DNA of 64,000 bases from Psychrobacter glacincola. GTDB lineage: Bacteria; Pseudomonadota; Gammaproteobacteria; Pseudomonadales; Moraxellaceae. Location of the stretch: positions 186,001 through 250,000 of the forward strand of contig NZ_CAJGZH010000003.1 in assembly GCF_904846075.1 (NCBI RefSeq), read 5' to 3'. A program made the translations under genes and the position numbers. This document shows, in pieces, positions 17,735 through 27,070 of this stretch. The notes under the pieces were generated by a model, which saw only the letters and a program-made list of their open reading frames with translations, made no database searches and was not told the DNA's origin. Position 1 is the first letter of the stretch, and each line of letters starts with the position of its first letter.

Positions 17735-19981
17735 TTAACGATTCAAAGGATAAGTTCTCATACCATTATTAGGACTGTCTACTTTGGTAAAACCTTGAGA
17801 CTGAGACTTTGGTGTCTGATCACGCTTAGGCACAAGGGGATTAAGCGGCATCAATTCATAATCTGCGCTAACATCGCCATTCCAACCTTCCGTACCGCTC
17901 AATGGCAGCTGTTTGATGGTACCGTTTTTATCAATGACCAATTGCAGGACGCGCATTTGGTTGAATTTGCGCTCGGTGACACTGGCGACTGCCCTGCCAT
18001 CACGTAGGATGGTTGGCTGTAAAAATATGATTAAATTACTTTTTTGCGTCGTGTCATTGTCAGAGCGGAACAGTCGACCAATGACTGGTACATTACCCAA
18101 GCCAGGGACTTTTTGTTGGCGCGTGGTGCTATTTTCACGCATCAAGCCACCGAGAGCAATGGTCTGCTGATCATCAGCCAGAATCGTCGTATTGATGAGA
18201 CTTTTATTGGTGATCAAACCACTGGCGTTACCCGTACTGCCCGGTACCACCGATGAGACTTCTTGCGAAACCTCCAAGCGTACGGTGCCATTGTCGCCAA
18301 TATGAGGAATGACATTTAGATTGATACCAATATCCTGACGATCAATGGTTTGAAAGGGGTTGCTAGAATCGTTGCCACTGGTGGTAAAGGAGCCTGTCAC
18401 AAAAGGCACGTTTTGACCCACTAAAATACTGGCTTTTTCGTTGTCCAATGTCAAAATTGATGGCATGGACAGCAGATTGGCACTGGTAGAAGAATCAAGT
18501 GCTTGCAAGATAGCCCCATAAAACTGGGTGTTTCCCTGACTGTCTTTGCTGCTATCACCAATACCAATCAAAGCACCAGCTATCGAGCCTGCTGCTGCAC
18601 TGATACTGGCGGCACCGCCACCCAACGCCGCGGCAGCAAGTGCTGTAGCACTCGCGCCTACGTTATTGAAGTTTACGACTCCGTAGCCGCTATTGGCATT
18701 GCCAAGCGCCCATTGCACACCAAGCTGGGTCGCATCATCACCTGACACTTCTACAATAGCCGCTTGAATCAATACTTGCGCGCGGCGACTGTCCAACTGA
18801 TTGACCGCATCTTCAATCTCAAACATCAGCTCAGGTGCTGCATTAACGATAACGGCATTTTGGGTTTCATCAGCGATAATACTAAAAGGTCGCCCACCAA
18901 CACCTGTACCAGCACTACTCGAATTGGCACCAGAGGTCGCTGAGGTCGTCGCATTGTTCGTTGTGTTAGTGCTAGACTCATTAGTCAAAGTAGCGCCCGT
19001 GCTACTGGAATCGTTCAATGATGCCGACTCTAACGAGGACGTTGCTCCAGCGCTATTAATAGATTGATTGGCGAGCAATCCGCGTAGCATATCTGCAATA
19101 TGACCTGCACTGGCGTACTTTAATCGAAAGACGCGCAGACCACTCAAACGCCTTGTAGGCGTGGTGTCCAATTGATTGACCATCTCTTTGACTTTAGCAA
19201 TCATCTCCGGACTGCCTTTCACCAACAATCTATCGCTAGAGGTATCAGCGATGACTTTAAGCTGGTTGTTACCACCTTGTGCTTGCCCGCTACCAGCGCT
19301 TGCAACCAAGGCGCTAATCAATTCCATCATACGTTCAGCATCGACGTGACGTAGTGGTATCACTTGCAAACTGTCATTGACGTTGCTATCTAAATCGCGG
19401 ATAAGCGAAGTCAGCTGGTTAAGACTATCTGCACGATCGGACAATACCAAAGCATTGACGCCAGGCACGGCAGCGGCATGAGCTGATTGGGGCATAAGCG
19501 GACGGATGACACCCAGCACTTCTGCGGCTTGGGTATTGGTTAAATAAATAACACGAGTAGCTAACGCCTCACCAACACTGTCACCGCGTAAATCAACAGC
19601 CACGCCAGATTGTTTGGCGACATTATCTGGCACCAATTTAATGGTCGTTCCCGAGTCAATCGCTGCAATACCGTTGACTTGCATCACACTCAAGAACAGC
19701 TGATAGATTTCGTCACGCGACAAAGCTTTATTGGAAATCACCGTCACATTGCCATTAATACGTGGATCAAGGACAAAGTTTTGGTCAGTGATGGTTGCCA
19801 CCTCATTAATAAAGGCTTTGATATCGGCATCTTGTAAGTTGACTTTCCAGCTCTCAGCACTCGCAAGACCCGTACTGGCAGCCCATAATGGTAAGGCTAG
19901 GCAAAGAGGACGACACAGGCGCATCAGGCGCTGCAAAACATGGTACAGAGGCGTGACTGAAAAATTATGAAAACTTACCAT
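17735..19981 (-). CDS. gspD: Type II secretion system secretin GspD
   Basis: 748 residues. A signal peptide ends near LASAES, followed by the N0 domain (VNLQDADIKAFINEVA), N1-N3 repeats with VIPLRHVDAE and FRLKYA, and the C-terminal secretin domain with VPVIGRLFRS and NLIIFLQPTI. A Ser/Thr/Asn-rich insert (about residues 305-355) lies in the N3 region, as in many GspD proteins. The protein forms the outer-membrane pore. gspC and gspN precede it on the same strand. Confidence 0.95.
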   Translation of the reverse strand: MVSFHNFSVTPLYHVLQRLMRLCRPLCLALPLWAASTGLASAESWKVNLQDADIKAFINEVATITDQNFVLDPRINGNVTVISNKALSRDEIYQLFLSVMQVNGIAAIDSGTTIKLVPDNVAKQSGVAVDLRGDSVGEALATRVIYLTNTQAAEVLGVIRPLMPQSAHAAAVPGVNALVLSDRADSLNQLTSLIRDLDSNVNDSLQVIPLRHVDAERMMELISALVASAGSGQAQGGNNQLKVIADTSSDRLLVKGSPEMIAKVKEMVNQLDTTPTRRLSGLRVFRLKYASAGHIADMLRGLLANQSINSAGATSSLESASLNDSSSTGATLTNESSTNTTNNATTSATSGANSSSAGTGVGGRPFSIIADETQNAVIVNAAPELMFEIEDAVNQLDSRRAQVLIQAAIVEVSGDDATQLGVQWALGNANSGYGVVNFNNVGASATALAAAALGGGAASISAAAGSIAGALIGIGDSSKDSQGNTQFYGAILQALDSSTSANLLSMPSILTLDNEKASILVGQNVPFVTGSFTTSGNDSSNPFQTIDRQDIGINLNVIPHIGDNGTVRLEVSQEVSSVVPGSTGNASGLITNKSLINTTILADDQQTIALGGLMRENSTTRQQKVPGLGNVPVIGRLFRSDNDTTQKSNLIIFLQPTILRDGRAVASVTERKFNQMRVLQLVIDKNGTIKQLPLSGTEGWNGDVSADYELMPLNPLVPKRDQTPKSQSQGFTKVDSPNNGMRTYPLNR

Positions 19982-20081
19982 ATTGATGATTACCTACAGT
20001 GATGTCGCTTAGTATGTACTGGATTTATTGTGTGCTAAGGTGCTCAATGATTGCTTTGCTCACTTAACATTCTGCCCACAA

Positions 20082-20140
20082 TGGCATTATTTAAGTGGCA
20101 CTATCTAAATACTTGTTTACTTAAAACTTATTTGCTTAAA
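20082..20140. repeat. Imperfect 14-16 bp tandem repeats between gspC and gspD
   Basis: Four diverged units of about 14, 14, 16 and 15 bases share a CTTAAA or TCTAAA ending. They fill part of the 186-base gspC-gspD spacer, which would be transcribed with the operon. Confidence 0.6.
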
Positions 20141-20167
20141 ATAAGAGTTCTCACCCATTTATTGTGC

Positions 20168-21064
20168 TTAAAACTGCTGACGAATGGTAATGACTTGATC
20201 GCCGCGTTGTACCTCTATTTGCGCCTCACCTGATTGCTGTACCTGTTGCAGCACACTAGCATCTTGTGCAGGATTACTACCCACGCTTTGACCATTAACC
20301 GTTAGCACTTTATCACCTGGCTCAAGCCCTAGTCGATTACGCAGCTTTACTGGCATTGCAGGCGTCACTTGATAGCTTTCCCCTGCTGCCATAACCCCCA
20401 TCCTACTCAAATAACTGGCAGGGTTTTCTTGCAATTCTGTCACCGCTTCATCGATAGCAGATTGCGGGCTACTGTCACTGCCTGTCGCAGCGGACGCCTC
20501 CTCAGTATTTTGTGTAGGCTGAGGGGCGTTAGGCAACATGCTGTTCTCTGGCAAGCGCTGATTACTGACGGCACCTGCGATCATGTCACTTTGGTCTAAC
20601 GGCATCGCGGCTGGCATGCTAATGACGGTTTGCTTGTCGCTAGCATCAGCGATGACAACCGAGTTCCAGTCGACAGCGACAAGGGTATAGCCACTGTCTT
20701 TTAGCGCGTCACCGATTCGATAGTTTTTCACTTCACCATTGACATCCAGTAGTGCCGAGGACATGTTCTCTGGCATTGCTAACAGAACGCCTTTTAGATT
20801 GACATTGGGCGGTGGCTGCACTGCTGCTGCAATAGGATCAGGGTCTGCAAAAATAGCAAATAACCCACTATAGTCCTTGCCAGATGCCGATGTATTTTGC
20901 AAAGGTGCTGGTGGCAACATCGGTGCCAATGGTGCTGCGAGCAACAACCATAGTAATCGAGCCGCTGTCCAACATAACCAAGCAACAGCCAATAATAATA
21001 CCCAACCTGAGAATCGATTAAGGGTGTTAAGCACAGGTTTTAAAGTTGTAGAAACATTCATCAT
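20168..21064 (-). CDS. gspC: Type II secretion system protein GspC
   Basis: 298 residues. A single N-terminal membrane helix (about 17-38) is followed by the homology region (FAIFADPDP, NLKGVLLAMPE, YRIGDAL). A Ser/Thr/Gln-rich linker leads to a C-terminal PDZ-like domain (RNRLGLEPGDKVLTVNGQ). GspC links the inner-membrane platform to the GspD secretin. Its ATG follows the gspN stop codon directly, so translation is probably coupled. Confidence 0.92.
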   Translation of the reverse strand: MMNVSTTLKPVLNTLNRFSGWVLLLAVAWLCWTAARLLWLLLAAPLAPMLPPAPLQNTSASGKDYSGLFAIFADPDPIAAAVQPPPNVNLKGVLLAMPENMSSALLDVNGEVKNYRIGDALKDSGYTLVAVDWNSVVIADASDKQTVISMPAAMPLDQSDMIAGAVSNQRLPENSMLPNAPQPTQNTEEASAATGSDSSPQSAIDEAVTELQENPASYLSRMGVMAAGESYQVTPAMPVKLRNRLGLEPGDKVLTVNGQSVGSNPAQDASVLQQVQQSGEAQIEVQRGDQVITIRQQF

Positions 21065-21892
21065 CTAGCGTGTCCCCAGCCTATTTAATAGCGGCTGACG
21101 CACACTGACAACTGGGGTATCTTGAGGTGCTTGCCCTTTATACTCAGGCATACTTTCTAATAAACGCTGCGTCAAACTGACATCCAACATATTATCGCCG
21201 TCGATATATAAGTCGCCCAAGCGCTTATCTTGATTGTTTAATAAATTGATATGGAGCAGGTTTTTATTGTTTTTTTGCTCGGCACTTAACTCAGCACGCA
21301 TTGCAGGCATGGTCAGATAAAAAACCTTGCCACCGCTAGGATAACCTATCTCACCGCCGACCCATGTCAACTGACCATCCGCTTGACTAAAACCAGATGA
21401 ATTTTTTGTTGAAGCGTTTTCTGCGGCGGCACTTGAGCCAGACTGACGGCTGAGCGAGACATTATTGACCTGAATCGGTGTATTGGGTAATTGCCAATCA
21501 ACCAAACTTGCTAACGTCTCAGGTGCTATCTTGCCGCTCATATTGTCCACTTGCCATGAGTTGCTGCCTATTTTCACTTGTCCATTGAGGCGGGTTTGTG
21601 CTGAATTGATATCGACCTCTGCACTTATCTTACCCAATAACAAATGCAATGGCTGCCACGACCATTCTGCCGTACCTGTGAGCGGTGTCGCTGCTAAAGG
21701 CATCTGCCAGATAACGGAGCCTTGCCATAAATTACCCGACACATGCTGTACATAAGGCGTTTCGGGAGCATACTTTTCAAGCAGCCACGCCGCTGGCATT
21801 TGCAATACAGCAAATAATGCAAATAATACAAACCCAACCAGCCACCACAGCTTACGAGGGCGCTTATGAGACGACGCAGATACTTGGGGCAC
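21065..21892 (-). CDS. gspN: Type II secretion system protein GspN
   Basis: About 275 residues from a GTG at 21892. A single helix (about 15-35) is followed by LEKYAPETPYVQHVSGNLWQGS, a GspN hallmark, and a periplasmic beta-rich region. The longest ORF begins at ATG 21988, but that ATG lies inside the terminator hairpin of the upstream transcript, and the extra residues look unlike protein. GTG 21892 has AAGAG about ten bases upstream. GspN is an accessory T2SS protein; gspC and gspD follow. Confidence 0.85.
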   Translation of the reverse strand: MPQVSASSHKRPRKLWWLVGFVLFALFAVLQMPAAWLLEKYAPETPYVQHVSGNLWQGSVIWQMPLAATPLTGTAEWSWQPLHLLLGKISAEVDINSAQTRLNGQVKIGSNSWQVDNMSGKIAPETLASLVDWQLPNTPIQVNNVSLSRQSGSSAAAENASTKNSSGFSQADGQLTWVGGEIGYPSGGKVFYLTMPAMRAELSAEQKNNKNLLHINLLNNQDKRLGDLYIDGDNMLDVSLTQRLLESMPEYKGQAPQDTPVVSVRQPLLNRLGTR

Positions 21893-21957
21893 GGTTGCAT
21901 AACTCTTATATAAGACAAAAACGTCATTATCATAACAAACAATGGCATACAGATGAC

Positions 21958-22012
21958 AGAAAAAAAGCCAGTATCTTTTTACCAACATAATGGCAATAAA
22001 GATACTGGCTTT
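21958..22012 (-). terminator. Terminator of the hns-like gene
   Basis: On the minus strand a 12-bp perfect stem (GCCAGTATCTTT with its complement) around a 19-base loop is followed by a run of T residues. It lies about 230 bases after the H-NS gene stop and just before gspN, so it separates the two transcripts. Confidence 0.85.
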
Positions 22013-22124
22013 TATCAGCTTCTAAGACGAAAGGACTATCACGATCAAACGCTATGATCGCACACAAATCATGAGAAACAAGCCCGATGATCAGAGTAGA
22101 TGTAACATGGCGCTTTTTTAAAAC

Positions 22125-22172
22125 AGGACTTATTTAAACAAGCTCTTATTTAGACGAGCGCTTATTTTAAAT
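22125..22172. repeat. 16-bp tandem repeat, three copies
   Basis: Three adjacent 16-base units with a CTTATTT core lie in the 346-base gap between gspN and hns. Apart from these and the terminator, nothing coding is visible in the gap. Confidence 0.75.
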
Positions 22173-22238
22173 AGCCTTTAATAAAAATTGTACCTTGCTA
22201 AATCTAAACCGACATCATCTTGTTAGCCACCACACTAT

Positions 22239-22562
22239 CTAGATAGCAAAATCTTCGATACTACGACCTGCTGCTAGCGCTTCAACCAACCACGTTGGCT
22301 TGCGACCACGGCCAGTCCACGTTTCTTCGTTGTTGTCAGTATTGCGATACTTGATGCTGCGTTTTTTCTCTAGCGTTTCACCAGCTTTTAGAATCTCTTC
22401 GATAGAGGCATTGCTATCTTCTGCAATTTTCTCAAACTGCATATAAGCGTCATACAAACGCTGATGTTGTTTTTTGGCAATAAGCTGCTGGGCATTTTCA
22501 GTGATGGCACGTAGCTCATCAACGTTCAGGTTTTCTAAATCAATGGCGGTATTTTTGCTCAT
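22239..22562 (-). CDS. hns: H-NS family nucleoid-associated protein
   Basis: 107 residues. A helical oligomerisation region (about 1-65) is followed by the DNA-binding motif TWTGRGRKPTWLVEAL, the H-NS AT-hook-like signature. It probably silences AT-rich DNA, of which this window has several stretches. It is followed on the minus strand by its own terminator. Confidence 0.92.
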   Translation of the reverse strand: MSKNTAIDLENLNVDELRAITENAQQLIAKKQHQRLYDAYMQFEKIAEDSNASIEEILKAGETLEKKRSIKYRNTDNNEETWTGRGRKPTWLVEALAAGRSIEDFAI

Positions 22563-22992
22563 AATAAATCCAACTGTAAGATAAAAAATATAACCTTAAT
22601 AGATATTATTCACTATTAAGAACTAAGAATGACTTATTCATCATTAAATACAACGATGAATGTCACAAATCGATATTTTTCAACCAAATAAAATATTGTT
22701 AGCCACAATACCTAAGGGCGTAGATAATATAAACAAAAAACCTTGCTATCACAACAGTAGATTATTATTTGTTCTATAACAAAGGTCAGTGAATAGTAAA
22801 ATCGGGTAAATAAAAAACCACTATTTATATTAATAGTTATTCATAAACAGTTATTAATTTTAAGATAAAACCAGTCTCTATAAACAATGTCCTAAAAACG
22901 GTTAAACGAATAACTCAGCAAACATAAATCCATAAAAAATAGCAACCGATTGTTTCCATATATACCTACCGATTAGTCAAAATCGCCATTGA
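22563..22992. other. AT-rich upstream region of hns
   Basis: 430 bases of very AT-rich DNA with no ORF or RNA gene seen. It contains the hns promoter and the end of the BLUF transcript. Length and composition suit autoregulation by H-NS, but this is inference. Confidence 0.5.
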
Positions 22993-23430
22993 TTAATCAT
23001 GATGATCGCTAAGCTCATTCATCAAATTATAGGCTGCTTCGGCGCTCAATAAATAGGGATTAAAATCAATCGTTGTCGAATATTTTAAATAAATCGCCGC
23101 ATTTTTTTCAGTCGGGGAAGCATAATTCATGGACCATTTAGACCATGCTCGATGCTTTAACTCACGTGTTTCAATAACCTGTAAGTCATGATGACGCGGA
23201 TCAGCAATTAAACTATATAACAGACGATTGATCTGTGCTCTTGGCCCTTCAACGGTTTGCAAAAAATAATCTTTATTAAACGTCAGCATACCAGTGATGC
23301 CATTGGCGGCATTATTTACTTGTGCTTGCTGCAAGATTTCGTTGAAATCGTTGGCCGATACATCTGGGTTGGCACGGCTAGCGTATGTCATGCTCATCAA
23401 AATGTGTGCATCTTCCATTGCTGATGTCAT
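22993..23430 (-). CDS. BLUF-domain blue-light sensor (second of tandem pair)
   Basis: 145 residues, almost all one BLUF domain. The flavin-site residues are the Tyr of SMTYASR, the Asn of NNAANGITG and the Gln of YFLQTVEG. A conserved WSKWSMNY segment includes the BLUF Trp. There is no output domain, so the protein must signal through contact with a partner, as Acinetobacter BlsA does. Its start lies 62 bases after the first BLUF gene, on the same strand. Confidence 0.93.
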   Translation of the reverse strand: MTSAMEDAHILMSMTYASRANPDVSANDFNEILQQAQVNNAANGITGMLTFNKDYFLQTVEGPRAQINRLLYSLIADPRHHDLQVIETRELKHRAWSKWSMNYASPTEKNAAIYLKYSTTIDFNPYLLSAEAAYNLMNELSDHHD

Positions 23431-23492
23431 ATCTTATCTCTTGTAAAATGTCATGGGTGTGATGGTTCTTAGCTTTTATAAACGTCAGTCAA

Positions 23493-24011
23493 TTAGCCAA
23501 TAGAAAACCATGGTTTCTTCTTTTTGGCGGCGCTCACTGCTTCTTGCTCTTGAAGGTCTGATAACGTCTCAATCAACATCATGATTTGATTGGTGTTCAT
23601 CAAATAAGGATTAAACTGAGTACCTGTCGAAAATTTAAGCGCAAGTCCTTTGTTTTCATCGCTCGGAATCAAATACTTCATTGACCATTTACTCCAATGG
23701 CGCAGCTCTACTTCACGGCATTCGATGATTTGTAAGCCATGATGCCGATTATCTTTAACCAGTTTTCTGAGCAATTCATTGATGATGGGTCTCGCCCCTT
23801 CAATACTTTGCAAAAAATAATTGTGATTGAACACCAAAGCACCCGTAATACCATTGCGCTCATTGTTTTGCTGAGCTTGTGTCAGGATGCGCGTTACTTC
23901 ACCTTTAGGATTGTCGGTGTTATAACGGCTAATATAAGTTAAACGTAAAATAATATGCTCGCCGTGATGCAGTTTTAGACGATTTAATTCTGAAAGCTCA
24001 GCTGATTCCAC
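23493..24011 (-). CDS. BLUF-domain blue-light sensor (first of tandem pair)
   Basis: About 172 residues. The BLUF residues are clear: Tyr in RLTYISR, Asn in NNERNGITG, Gln in YFLQSIEG, and WSKWSMKY near residue 120. The tail has about 30 extra residues ending in a Lys-rich KKKKPWFSIG. The start is likely GTG 24011, with GGAG six bases upstream; the longer ORF begins at TTG 24023. It shares family, strand and order with the next BLUF gene, which suggests an old duplication. Confidence 0.9.
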   Translation of the reverse strand: MESAELSELNRLKLHHGEHIILRLTYISRYNTDNPKGEVTRILTQAQQNNERNGITGALVFNHNYFLQSIEGARPIINELLRKLVKDNRHHGLQIIECREVELRHWSKWSMKYLIPSDENKGLALKFSTGTQFNPYLMNTNQIMMLIETLSDLQEQEAVSAAKKKKPWFSIG

Positions 24012-24126
24012 AAAACACTCCAATTAGTTTGCTAAATTTTTCACCTATCACCACCCAGCTACTGTCTTTTATAACCGAGTATTTGTGGTATAAGTCATTT
24101 TTTTTATAACATAAGTCGCGTATATA

Positions 24127-24753
24127 TTAACGTTGAATTTTTTTGATAAAATCATTCATGCCGCGCGATAAATTACTGTTACTAGTGCTCTGTATTTCTT
24201 TGACCAAGCTCAATAATTGCGAGCTATCCCCGCATTGTTCTAAACTCAACAAGTAACCCCAAGCTTCTACTGGTGGGGCGTTTTTTTCAATATAGTTGGC
24301 CAACTCTGACTTTATCGTCTCGTAGCTCGCACCAGACAACCTAGCCTTGAAAATACTACTGATTGATTTCTTGCCTAATGCTGCCATTTTATTGAGACCT
24401 TTATCATTAAAGGTGCGATCAAACTCTGTCTCAATATTTCTTTCAGACGACGATGATTGAGACTGATAAGCCGTCGATGCTTGCGGCGCAGTGGATATTT
24501 GAGAGGCAGCATTATCAGCGCCCACTATCTCTATGCACTCAAGCCCTAACAGCAACTCAAATAGTGGTGCAACACCGCCAAAATCGGCAAACATTTTGCT
24601 ACGATCAAGCGTATCAAGATAGCTTTGATACGTGCGTTTGCCATCAATCATAATGAGCAATGTTCTCGCTTCACGCGGCAATATGCCGAGACTCTGAGAT
24701 TTAATCTCTTCTCTGCCCAAATCAGTTTTTTGAAACACATCACCATCTTTCAT
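24127..24753 (-). CDS. Uncharacterised cytosolic protein upstream of BLUF pair
   Basis: 208 residues, no signal or membrane segment. The first 85 residues contain KTDLGREEI, PREARTLLIMIDGKRTY and FELLLGLECIE, which look like a small winged-helix or PatA-like output fold. A Ser/Gln-rich linker follows, then a helical C-terminal half. No family is recognised with confidence. It lies about 115 bases upstream of the BLUF pair on the same strand, so a shared light-response role is possible but not shown. Confidence 0.7.
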   Translation of the reverse strand: MKDGDVFQKTDLGREEIKSQSLGILPREARTLLIMIDGKRTYQSYLDTLDRSKMFADFGGVAPLFELLLGLECIEIVGADNAASQISTAPQASTAYQSQSSSSERNIETEFDRTFNDKGLNKMAALGKKSISSIFKARLSGASYETIKSELANYIEKNAPPVEAWGYLLSLEQCGDSSQLLSLVKEIQSTSNSNLSRGMNDFIKKIQR

Positions 24754-25361
24754 TCTTTGTACTCAGCACTAGCAGTAAGGTGGGCACTCTTATAGTCAAT
24801 TGATTATAAAAGCGTGACAGCTTTCACATTGAACCAACCCTGTCGTAAGCAGTCGACCAGATGAATTTTTATTATTTCAGCCATTGAACAGTCAAATTTT
24901 GACTTTTTGTTGGTTAATAAAAATCACTTTAAATGAAAGCCCCACATTTAATATTGTTTGAATTATTGATTCGAGTGGATTATATCAACCCATTTAATGA
25001 ACCGTTAGCACTAATTAAATCCAATAGAACAGACGGTCTATATAGGATATGAAAGGTAGTTTTCATAAATTTCAATATAAAATTCGATAAAATAATAAGA
25101 ATAAAAAAATCGATAAACTCAATAAGGTAGGCTACTGTTTATCCGCTTTATCTTCTTACTAAATCGTTTACAAACCAATAATTAATTTTCTTTTTTTCGA
25201 CTAACTATCAGGGCGCAACTATAAAAACCAACAAACGTTTTACTTTTTTAGCGAGATAATATCGCAATTGAAAAAGTCTATCTTTCTAAACGCGCTCACT
25301 CTCATACGACCTTTATGCGCACTATAGAAAATTTATTTTTTTAAGTCATTTATCACTAGCC
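24754..25361. other. AT-rich spacer between ssb terminator and the unknown gene
   Basis: About 600 bases with no supportable gene. It is strongly AT-rich with several T and A runs, and would be a natural H-NS target. It must include the promoter of the 24127-24753 gene. Confidence 0.5.
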
Positions 25362-25390
25362 ATAAAAAAACCCTGCAATTGCAGGGTCTT
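25362..25390 (-). terminator. Terminator of ssb
   Basis: A perfect palindrome CCCTGCAATTGCAGGG is followed on the minus strand by seven T residues. It begins about 40 bases after the ssb stop. Confidence 0.88.
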
Positions 25391-25428
25391 CTATAGATTA
25401 TTCTTAACAGATAACTCTAAGGTATAAG

Positions 25429-26052
25429 TTAAAACGGAATATCATCATCGACAGGGCCGTCTGGCATTGCTGTTGGCTTTGACTGTGCAGGCTTTTGCGC
25501 AGGTTGATTGAACTGATTCTGCTGAGCAGGTGCGCTTTGATTGTTAAAGCTGTTTTGACCACCTTGAGCAGCTGACTGGTTGTAACCGCCTTGCTGTGCT
25601 GGCTGATTGTTTGCTTGCTGACCAAAGTTGTTTTGACTGTTTTGGCCACCTTGATTGCCATAGCCACCACCTTGACCCTGATTTTGACCGCCAAAGCTAT
25701 TATCACTTTGACCACCAGTCGCCCCATCTAGCATTTGCATTTGCTCAGCACGAATCTCAGTAATATAACGATCTTGACCATTGGGATCTTGATATTTACG
25801 GGTACGCAAACTGCCTTCGATATAAACTTTACTGCCTTTACGCAAATACTGCGCGGCAATTTCACCCAAACGATTAAATAGAGAAATACGATGCCATTCC
25901 GTCGCTTCTCTTTTTTCGCCACTTTGCTTGTCGGTCCACTGCTCTGACGTTGCAACCGAGATATTGGTCACGCTACCGCCGTTATTAAATTGACGTGCCT
26001 CAGGGTCTGCTCCAAGGTTACCGATGATGATAACTTTATTAACTCCGCGCAT
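25429..26052 (-). CDS. ssb: Single-stranded DNA-binding protein
   Basis: 207 residues. The OB-fold occupies about residues 1-110 ([42 protein letters not shown]). A long Gln/Gly/Asn-rich linker leads to the acidic tip DDDIPF, which recruits repair proteins. The linker, about 80 residues, is long compared with E. coli. The gene is monocistronic and has its own terminator. It is not adjacent to uvrA here, unlike in many gammaproteobacteria: two genes lie between them. Confidence 0.97.
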   Translation of the reverse strand: MRGVNKVIIIGNLGADPEARQFNNGGSVTNISVATSEQWTDKQSGEKREATEWHRISLFNRLGEIAAQYLRKGSKVYIEGSLRTRKYQDPNGQDRYITEIRAEQMQMLDGATGGQSDNSFGGQNQGQGGGYGNQGGQNSQNNFGQQANNQPAQQGGYNQSAAQGGQNSFNNQSAPAQQNQFNQPAQKPAQSKPTAMPDGPVDDDIPF

Positions 26053-26316
26053 GATACCGTCCTTTTACTTATGAATAATTTTATGAATCGCTTTAATGAC
26101 TGTGCAGCTAAGCGCATTCATTAATGATTTTACTGTAATCAATTTTTATTGGAATATCTACAAGCTATCTATTAAAGACGACAATCTATGTCGTTTAGAT
26201 ATATATTATAATTTTTGGGTTTAAAAAACCATGATATTGCTATTTTGCCATTTTATTAAGCGAATTAATACTATTACCAGTTACTGACTTATCAACTCAC
26301 TCTGTCCTTTATAAAC

Positions 26317-26934
26317 TTATTTAGAATCATTGCTCTCGTTATTGCGATGCATACTCAAGGTGACGCTACCCAGCTCTACGCCAAATTTTTTCATCACTGA
26401 GCGATTGAGCATGACGTCTTTATCGACCAGATACATCCAGTCATCAAAATTCACTTTGTAGGTTTTATCCTCAACGGGTAGCTCTAACAAGTAACTCCAA
26501 TGCAAGGTATTACCAAACACTGCCCCTGTTGCCTCGCCAATGACATCGCCTGCTGTGCCTTTCCAGCTACCATCAGCTTGTTTAGTCAATCGCCATATAC
26601 GCTGTGATTTTGACCCATCTGCCCATGAGAATTTTTCATCTAAAACAATGACATTATCGCCTTCGTGAGTGGCATCAATATCGACGTAAAAGCGTTTTTT
26701 GACCTCGCCATTGCGACCTTGAAACATGCCCCAACCATCGATTTGACCTGAGAAGAACTCATGCATATCAAGCGTGGGCGTGCTGTTCTGATAGGCCTGA
26801 ATGTTTTGTGTGGCGCAACCTGAGAGTAGTAACGTGGCTGATAGACCAGCACCTATTGCGAGCTTTGCCATTACTCGAGGCGCAATATTTTTACCAATAG
26901 CAACACCGTGCGACATCACTTTAAACTTACTCAT
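26317..26934 (-). CDS. DUF3833 lipoprotein
   Basis: 205 residues. A signal peptide with lipobox LLLSGC starts the protein. The body has FFSGQIDGWGMFQ and a late DWMYLVDKDVMLNRS, both typical of DUF3833. The family is periplasmic or membrane-anchored and of unknown function. The start could be slightly later than ATG 26934, since 25 residues precede the hydrophobic signal core. Confidence 0.88.
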   Translation of the reverse strand: MSKFKVMSHGVAIGKNIAPRVMAKLAIGAGLSATLLLSGCATQNIQAYQNSTPTLDMHEFFSGQIDGWGMFQGRNGEVKKRFYVDIDATHEGDNVIVLDEKFSWADGSKSQRIWRLTKQADGSWKGTAGDVIGEATGAVFGNTLHWSYLLELPVEDKTYKVNFDDWMYLVDKDVMLNRSVMKKFGVELGSVTLSMHRNNESNDSK

Positions 26935-27070
26935 ATTAATTCCTTTTAAATAGAGATAAAGATTTAGCGTTCACTTATTAATAATGGCTGTCTATCTAGT
27001 CGTTGTCTACTCAGTTTTTGCCTATTCAACCTTATCTCTACTCGCCTAAGTACGTTGTCTATACCCTTTG

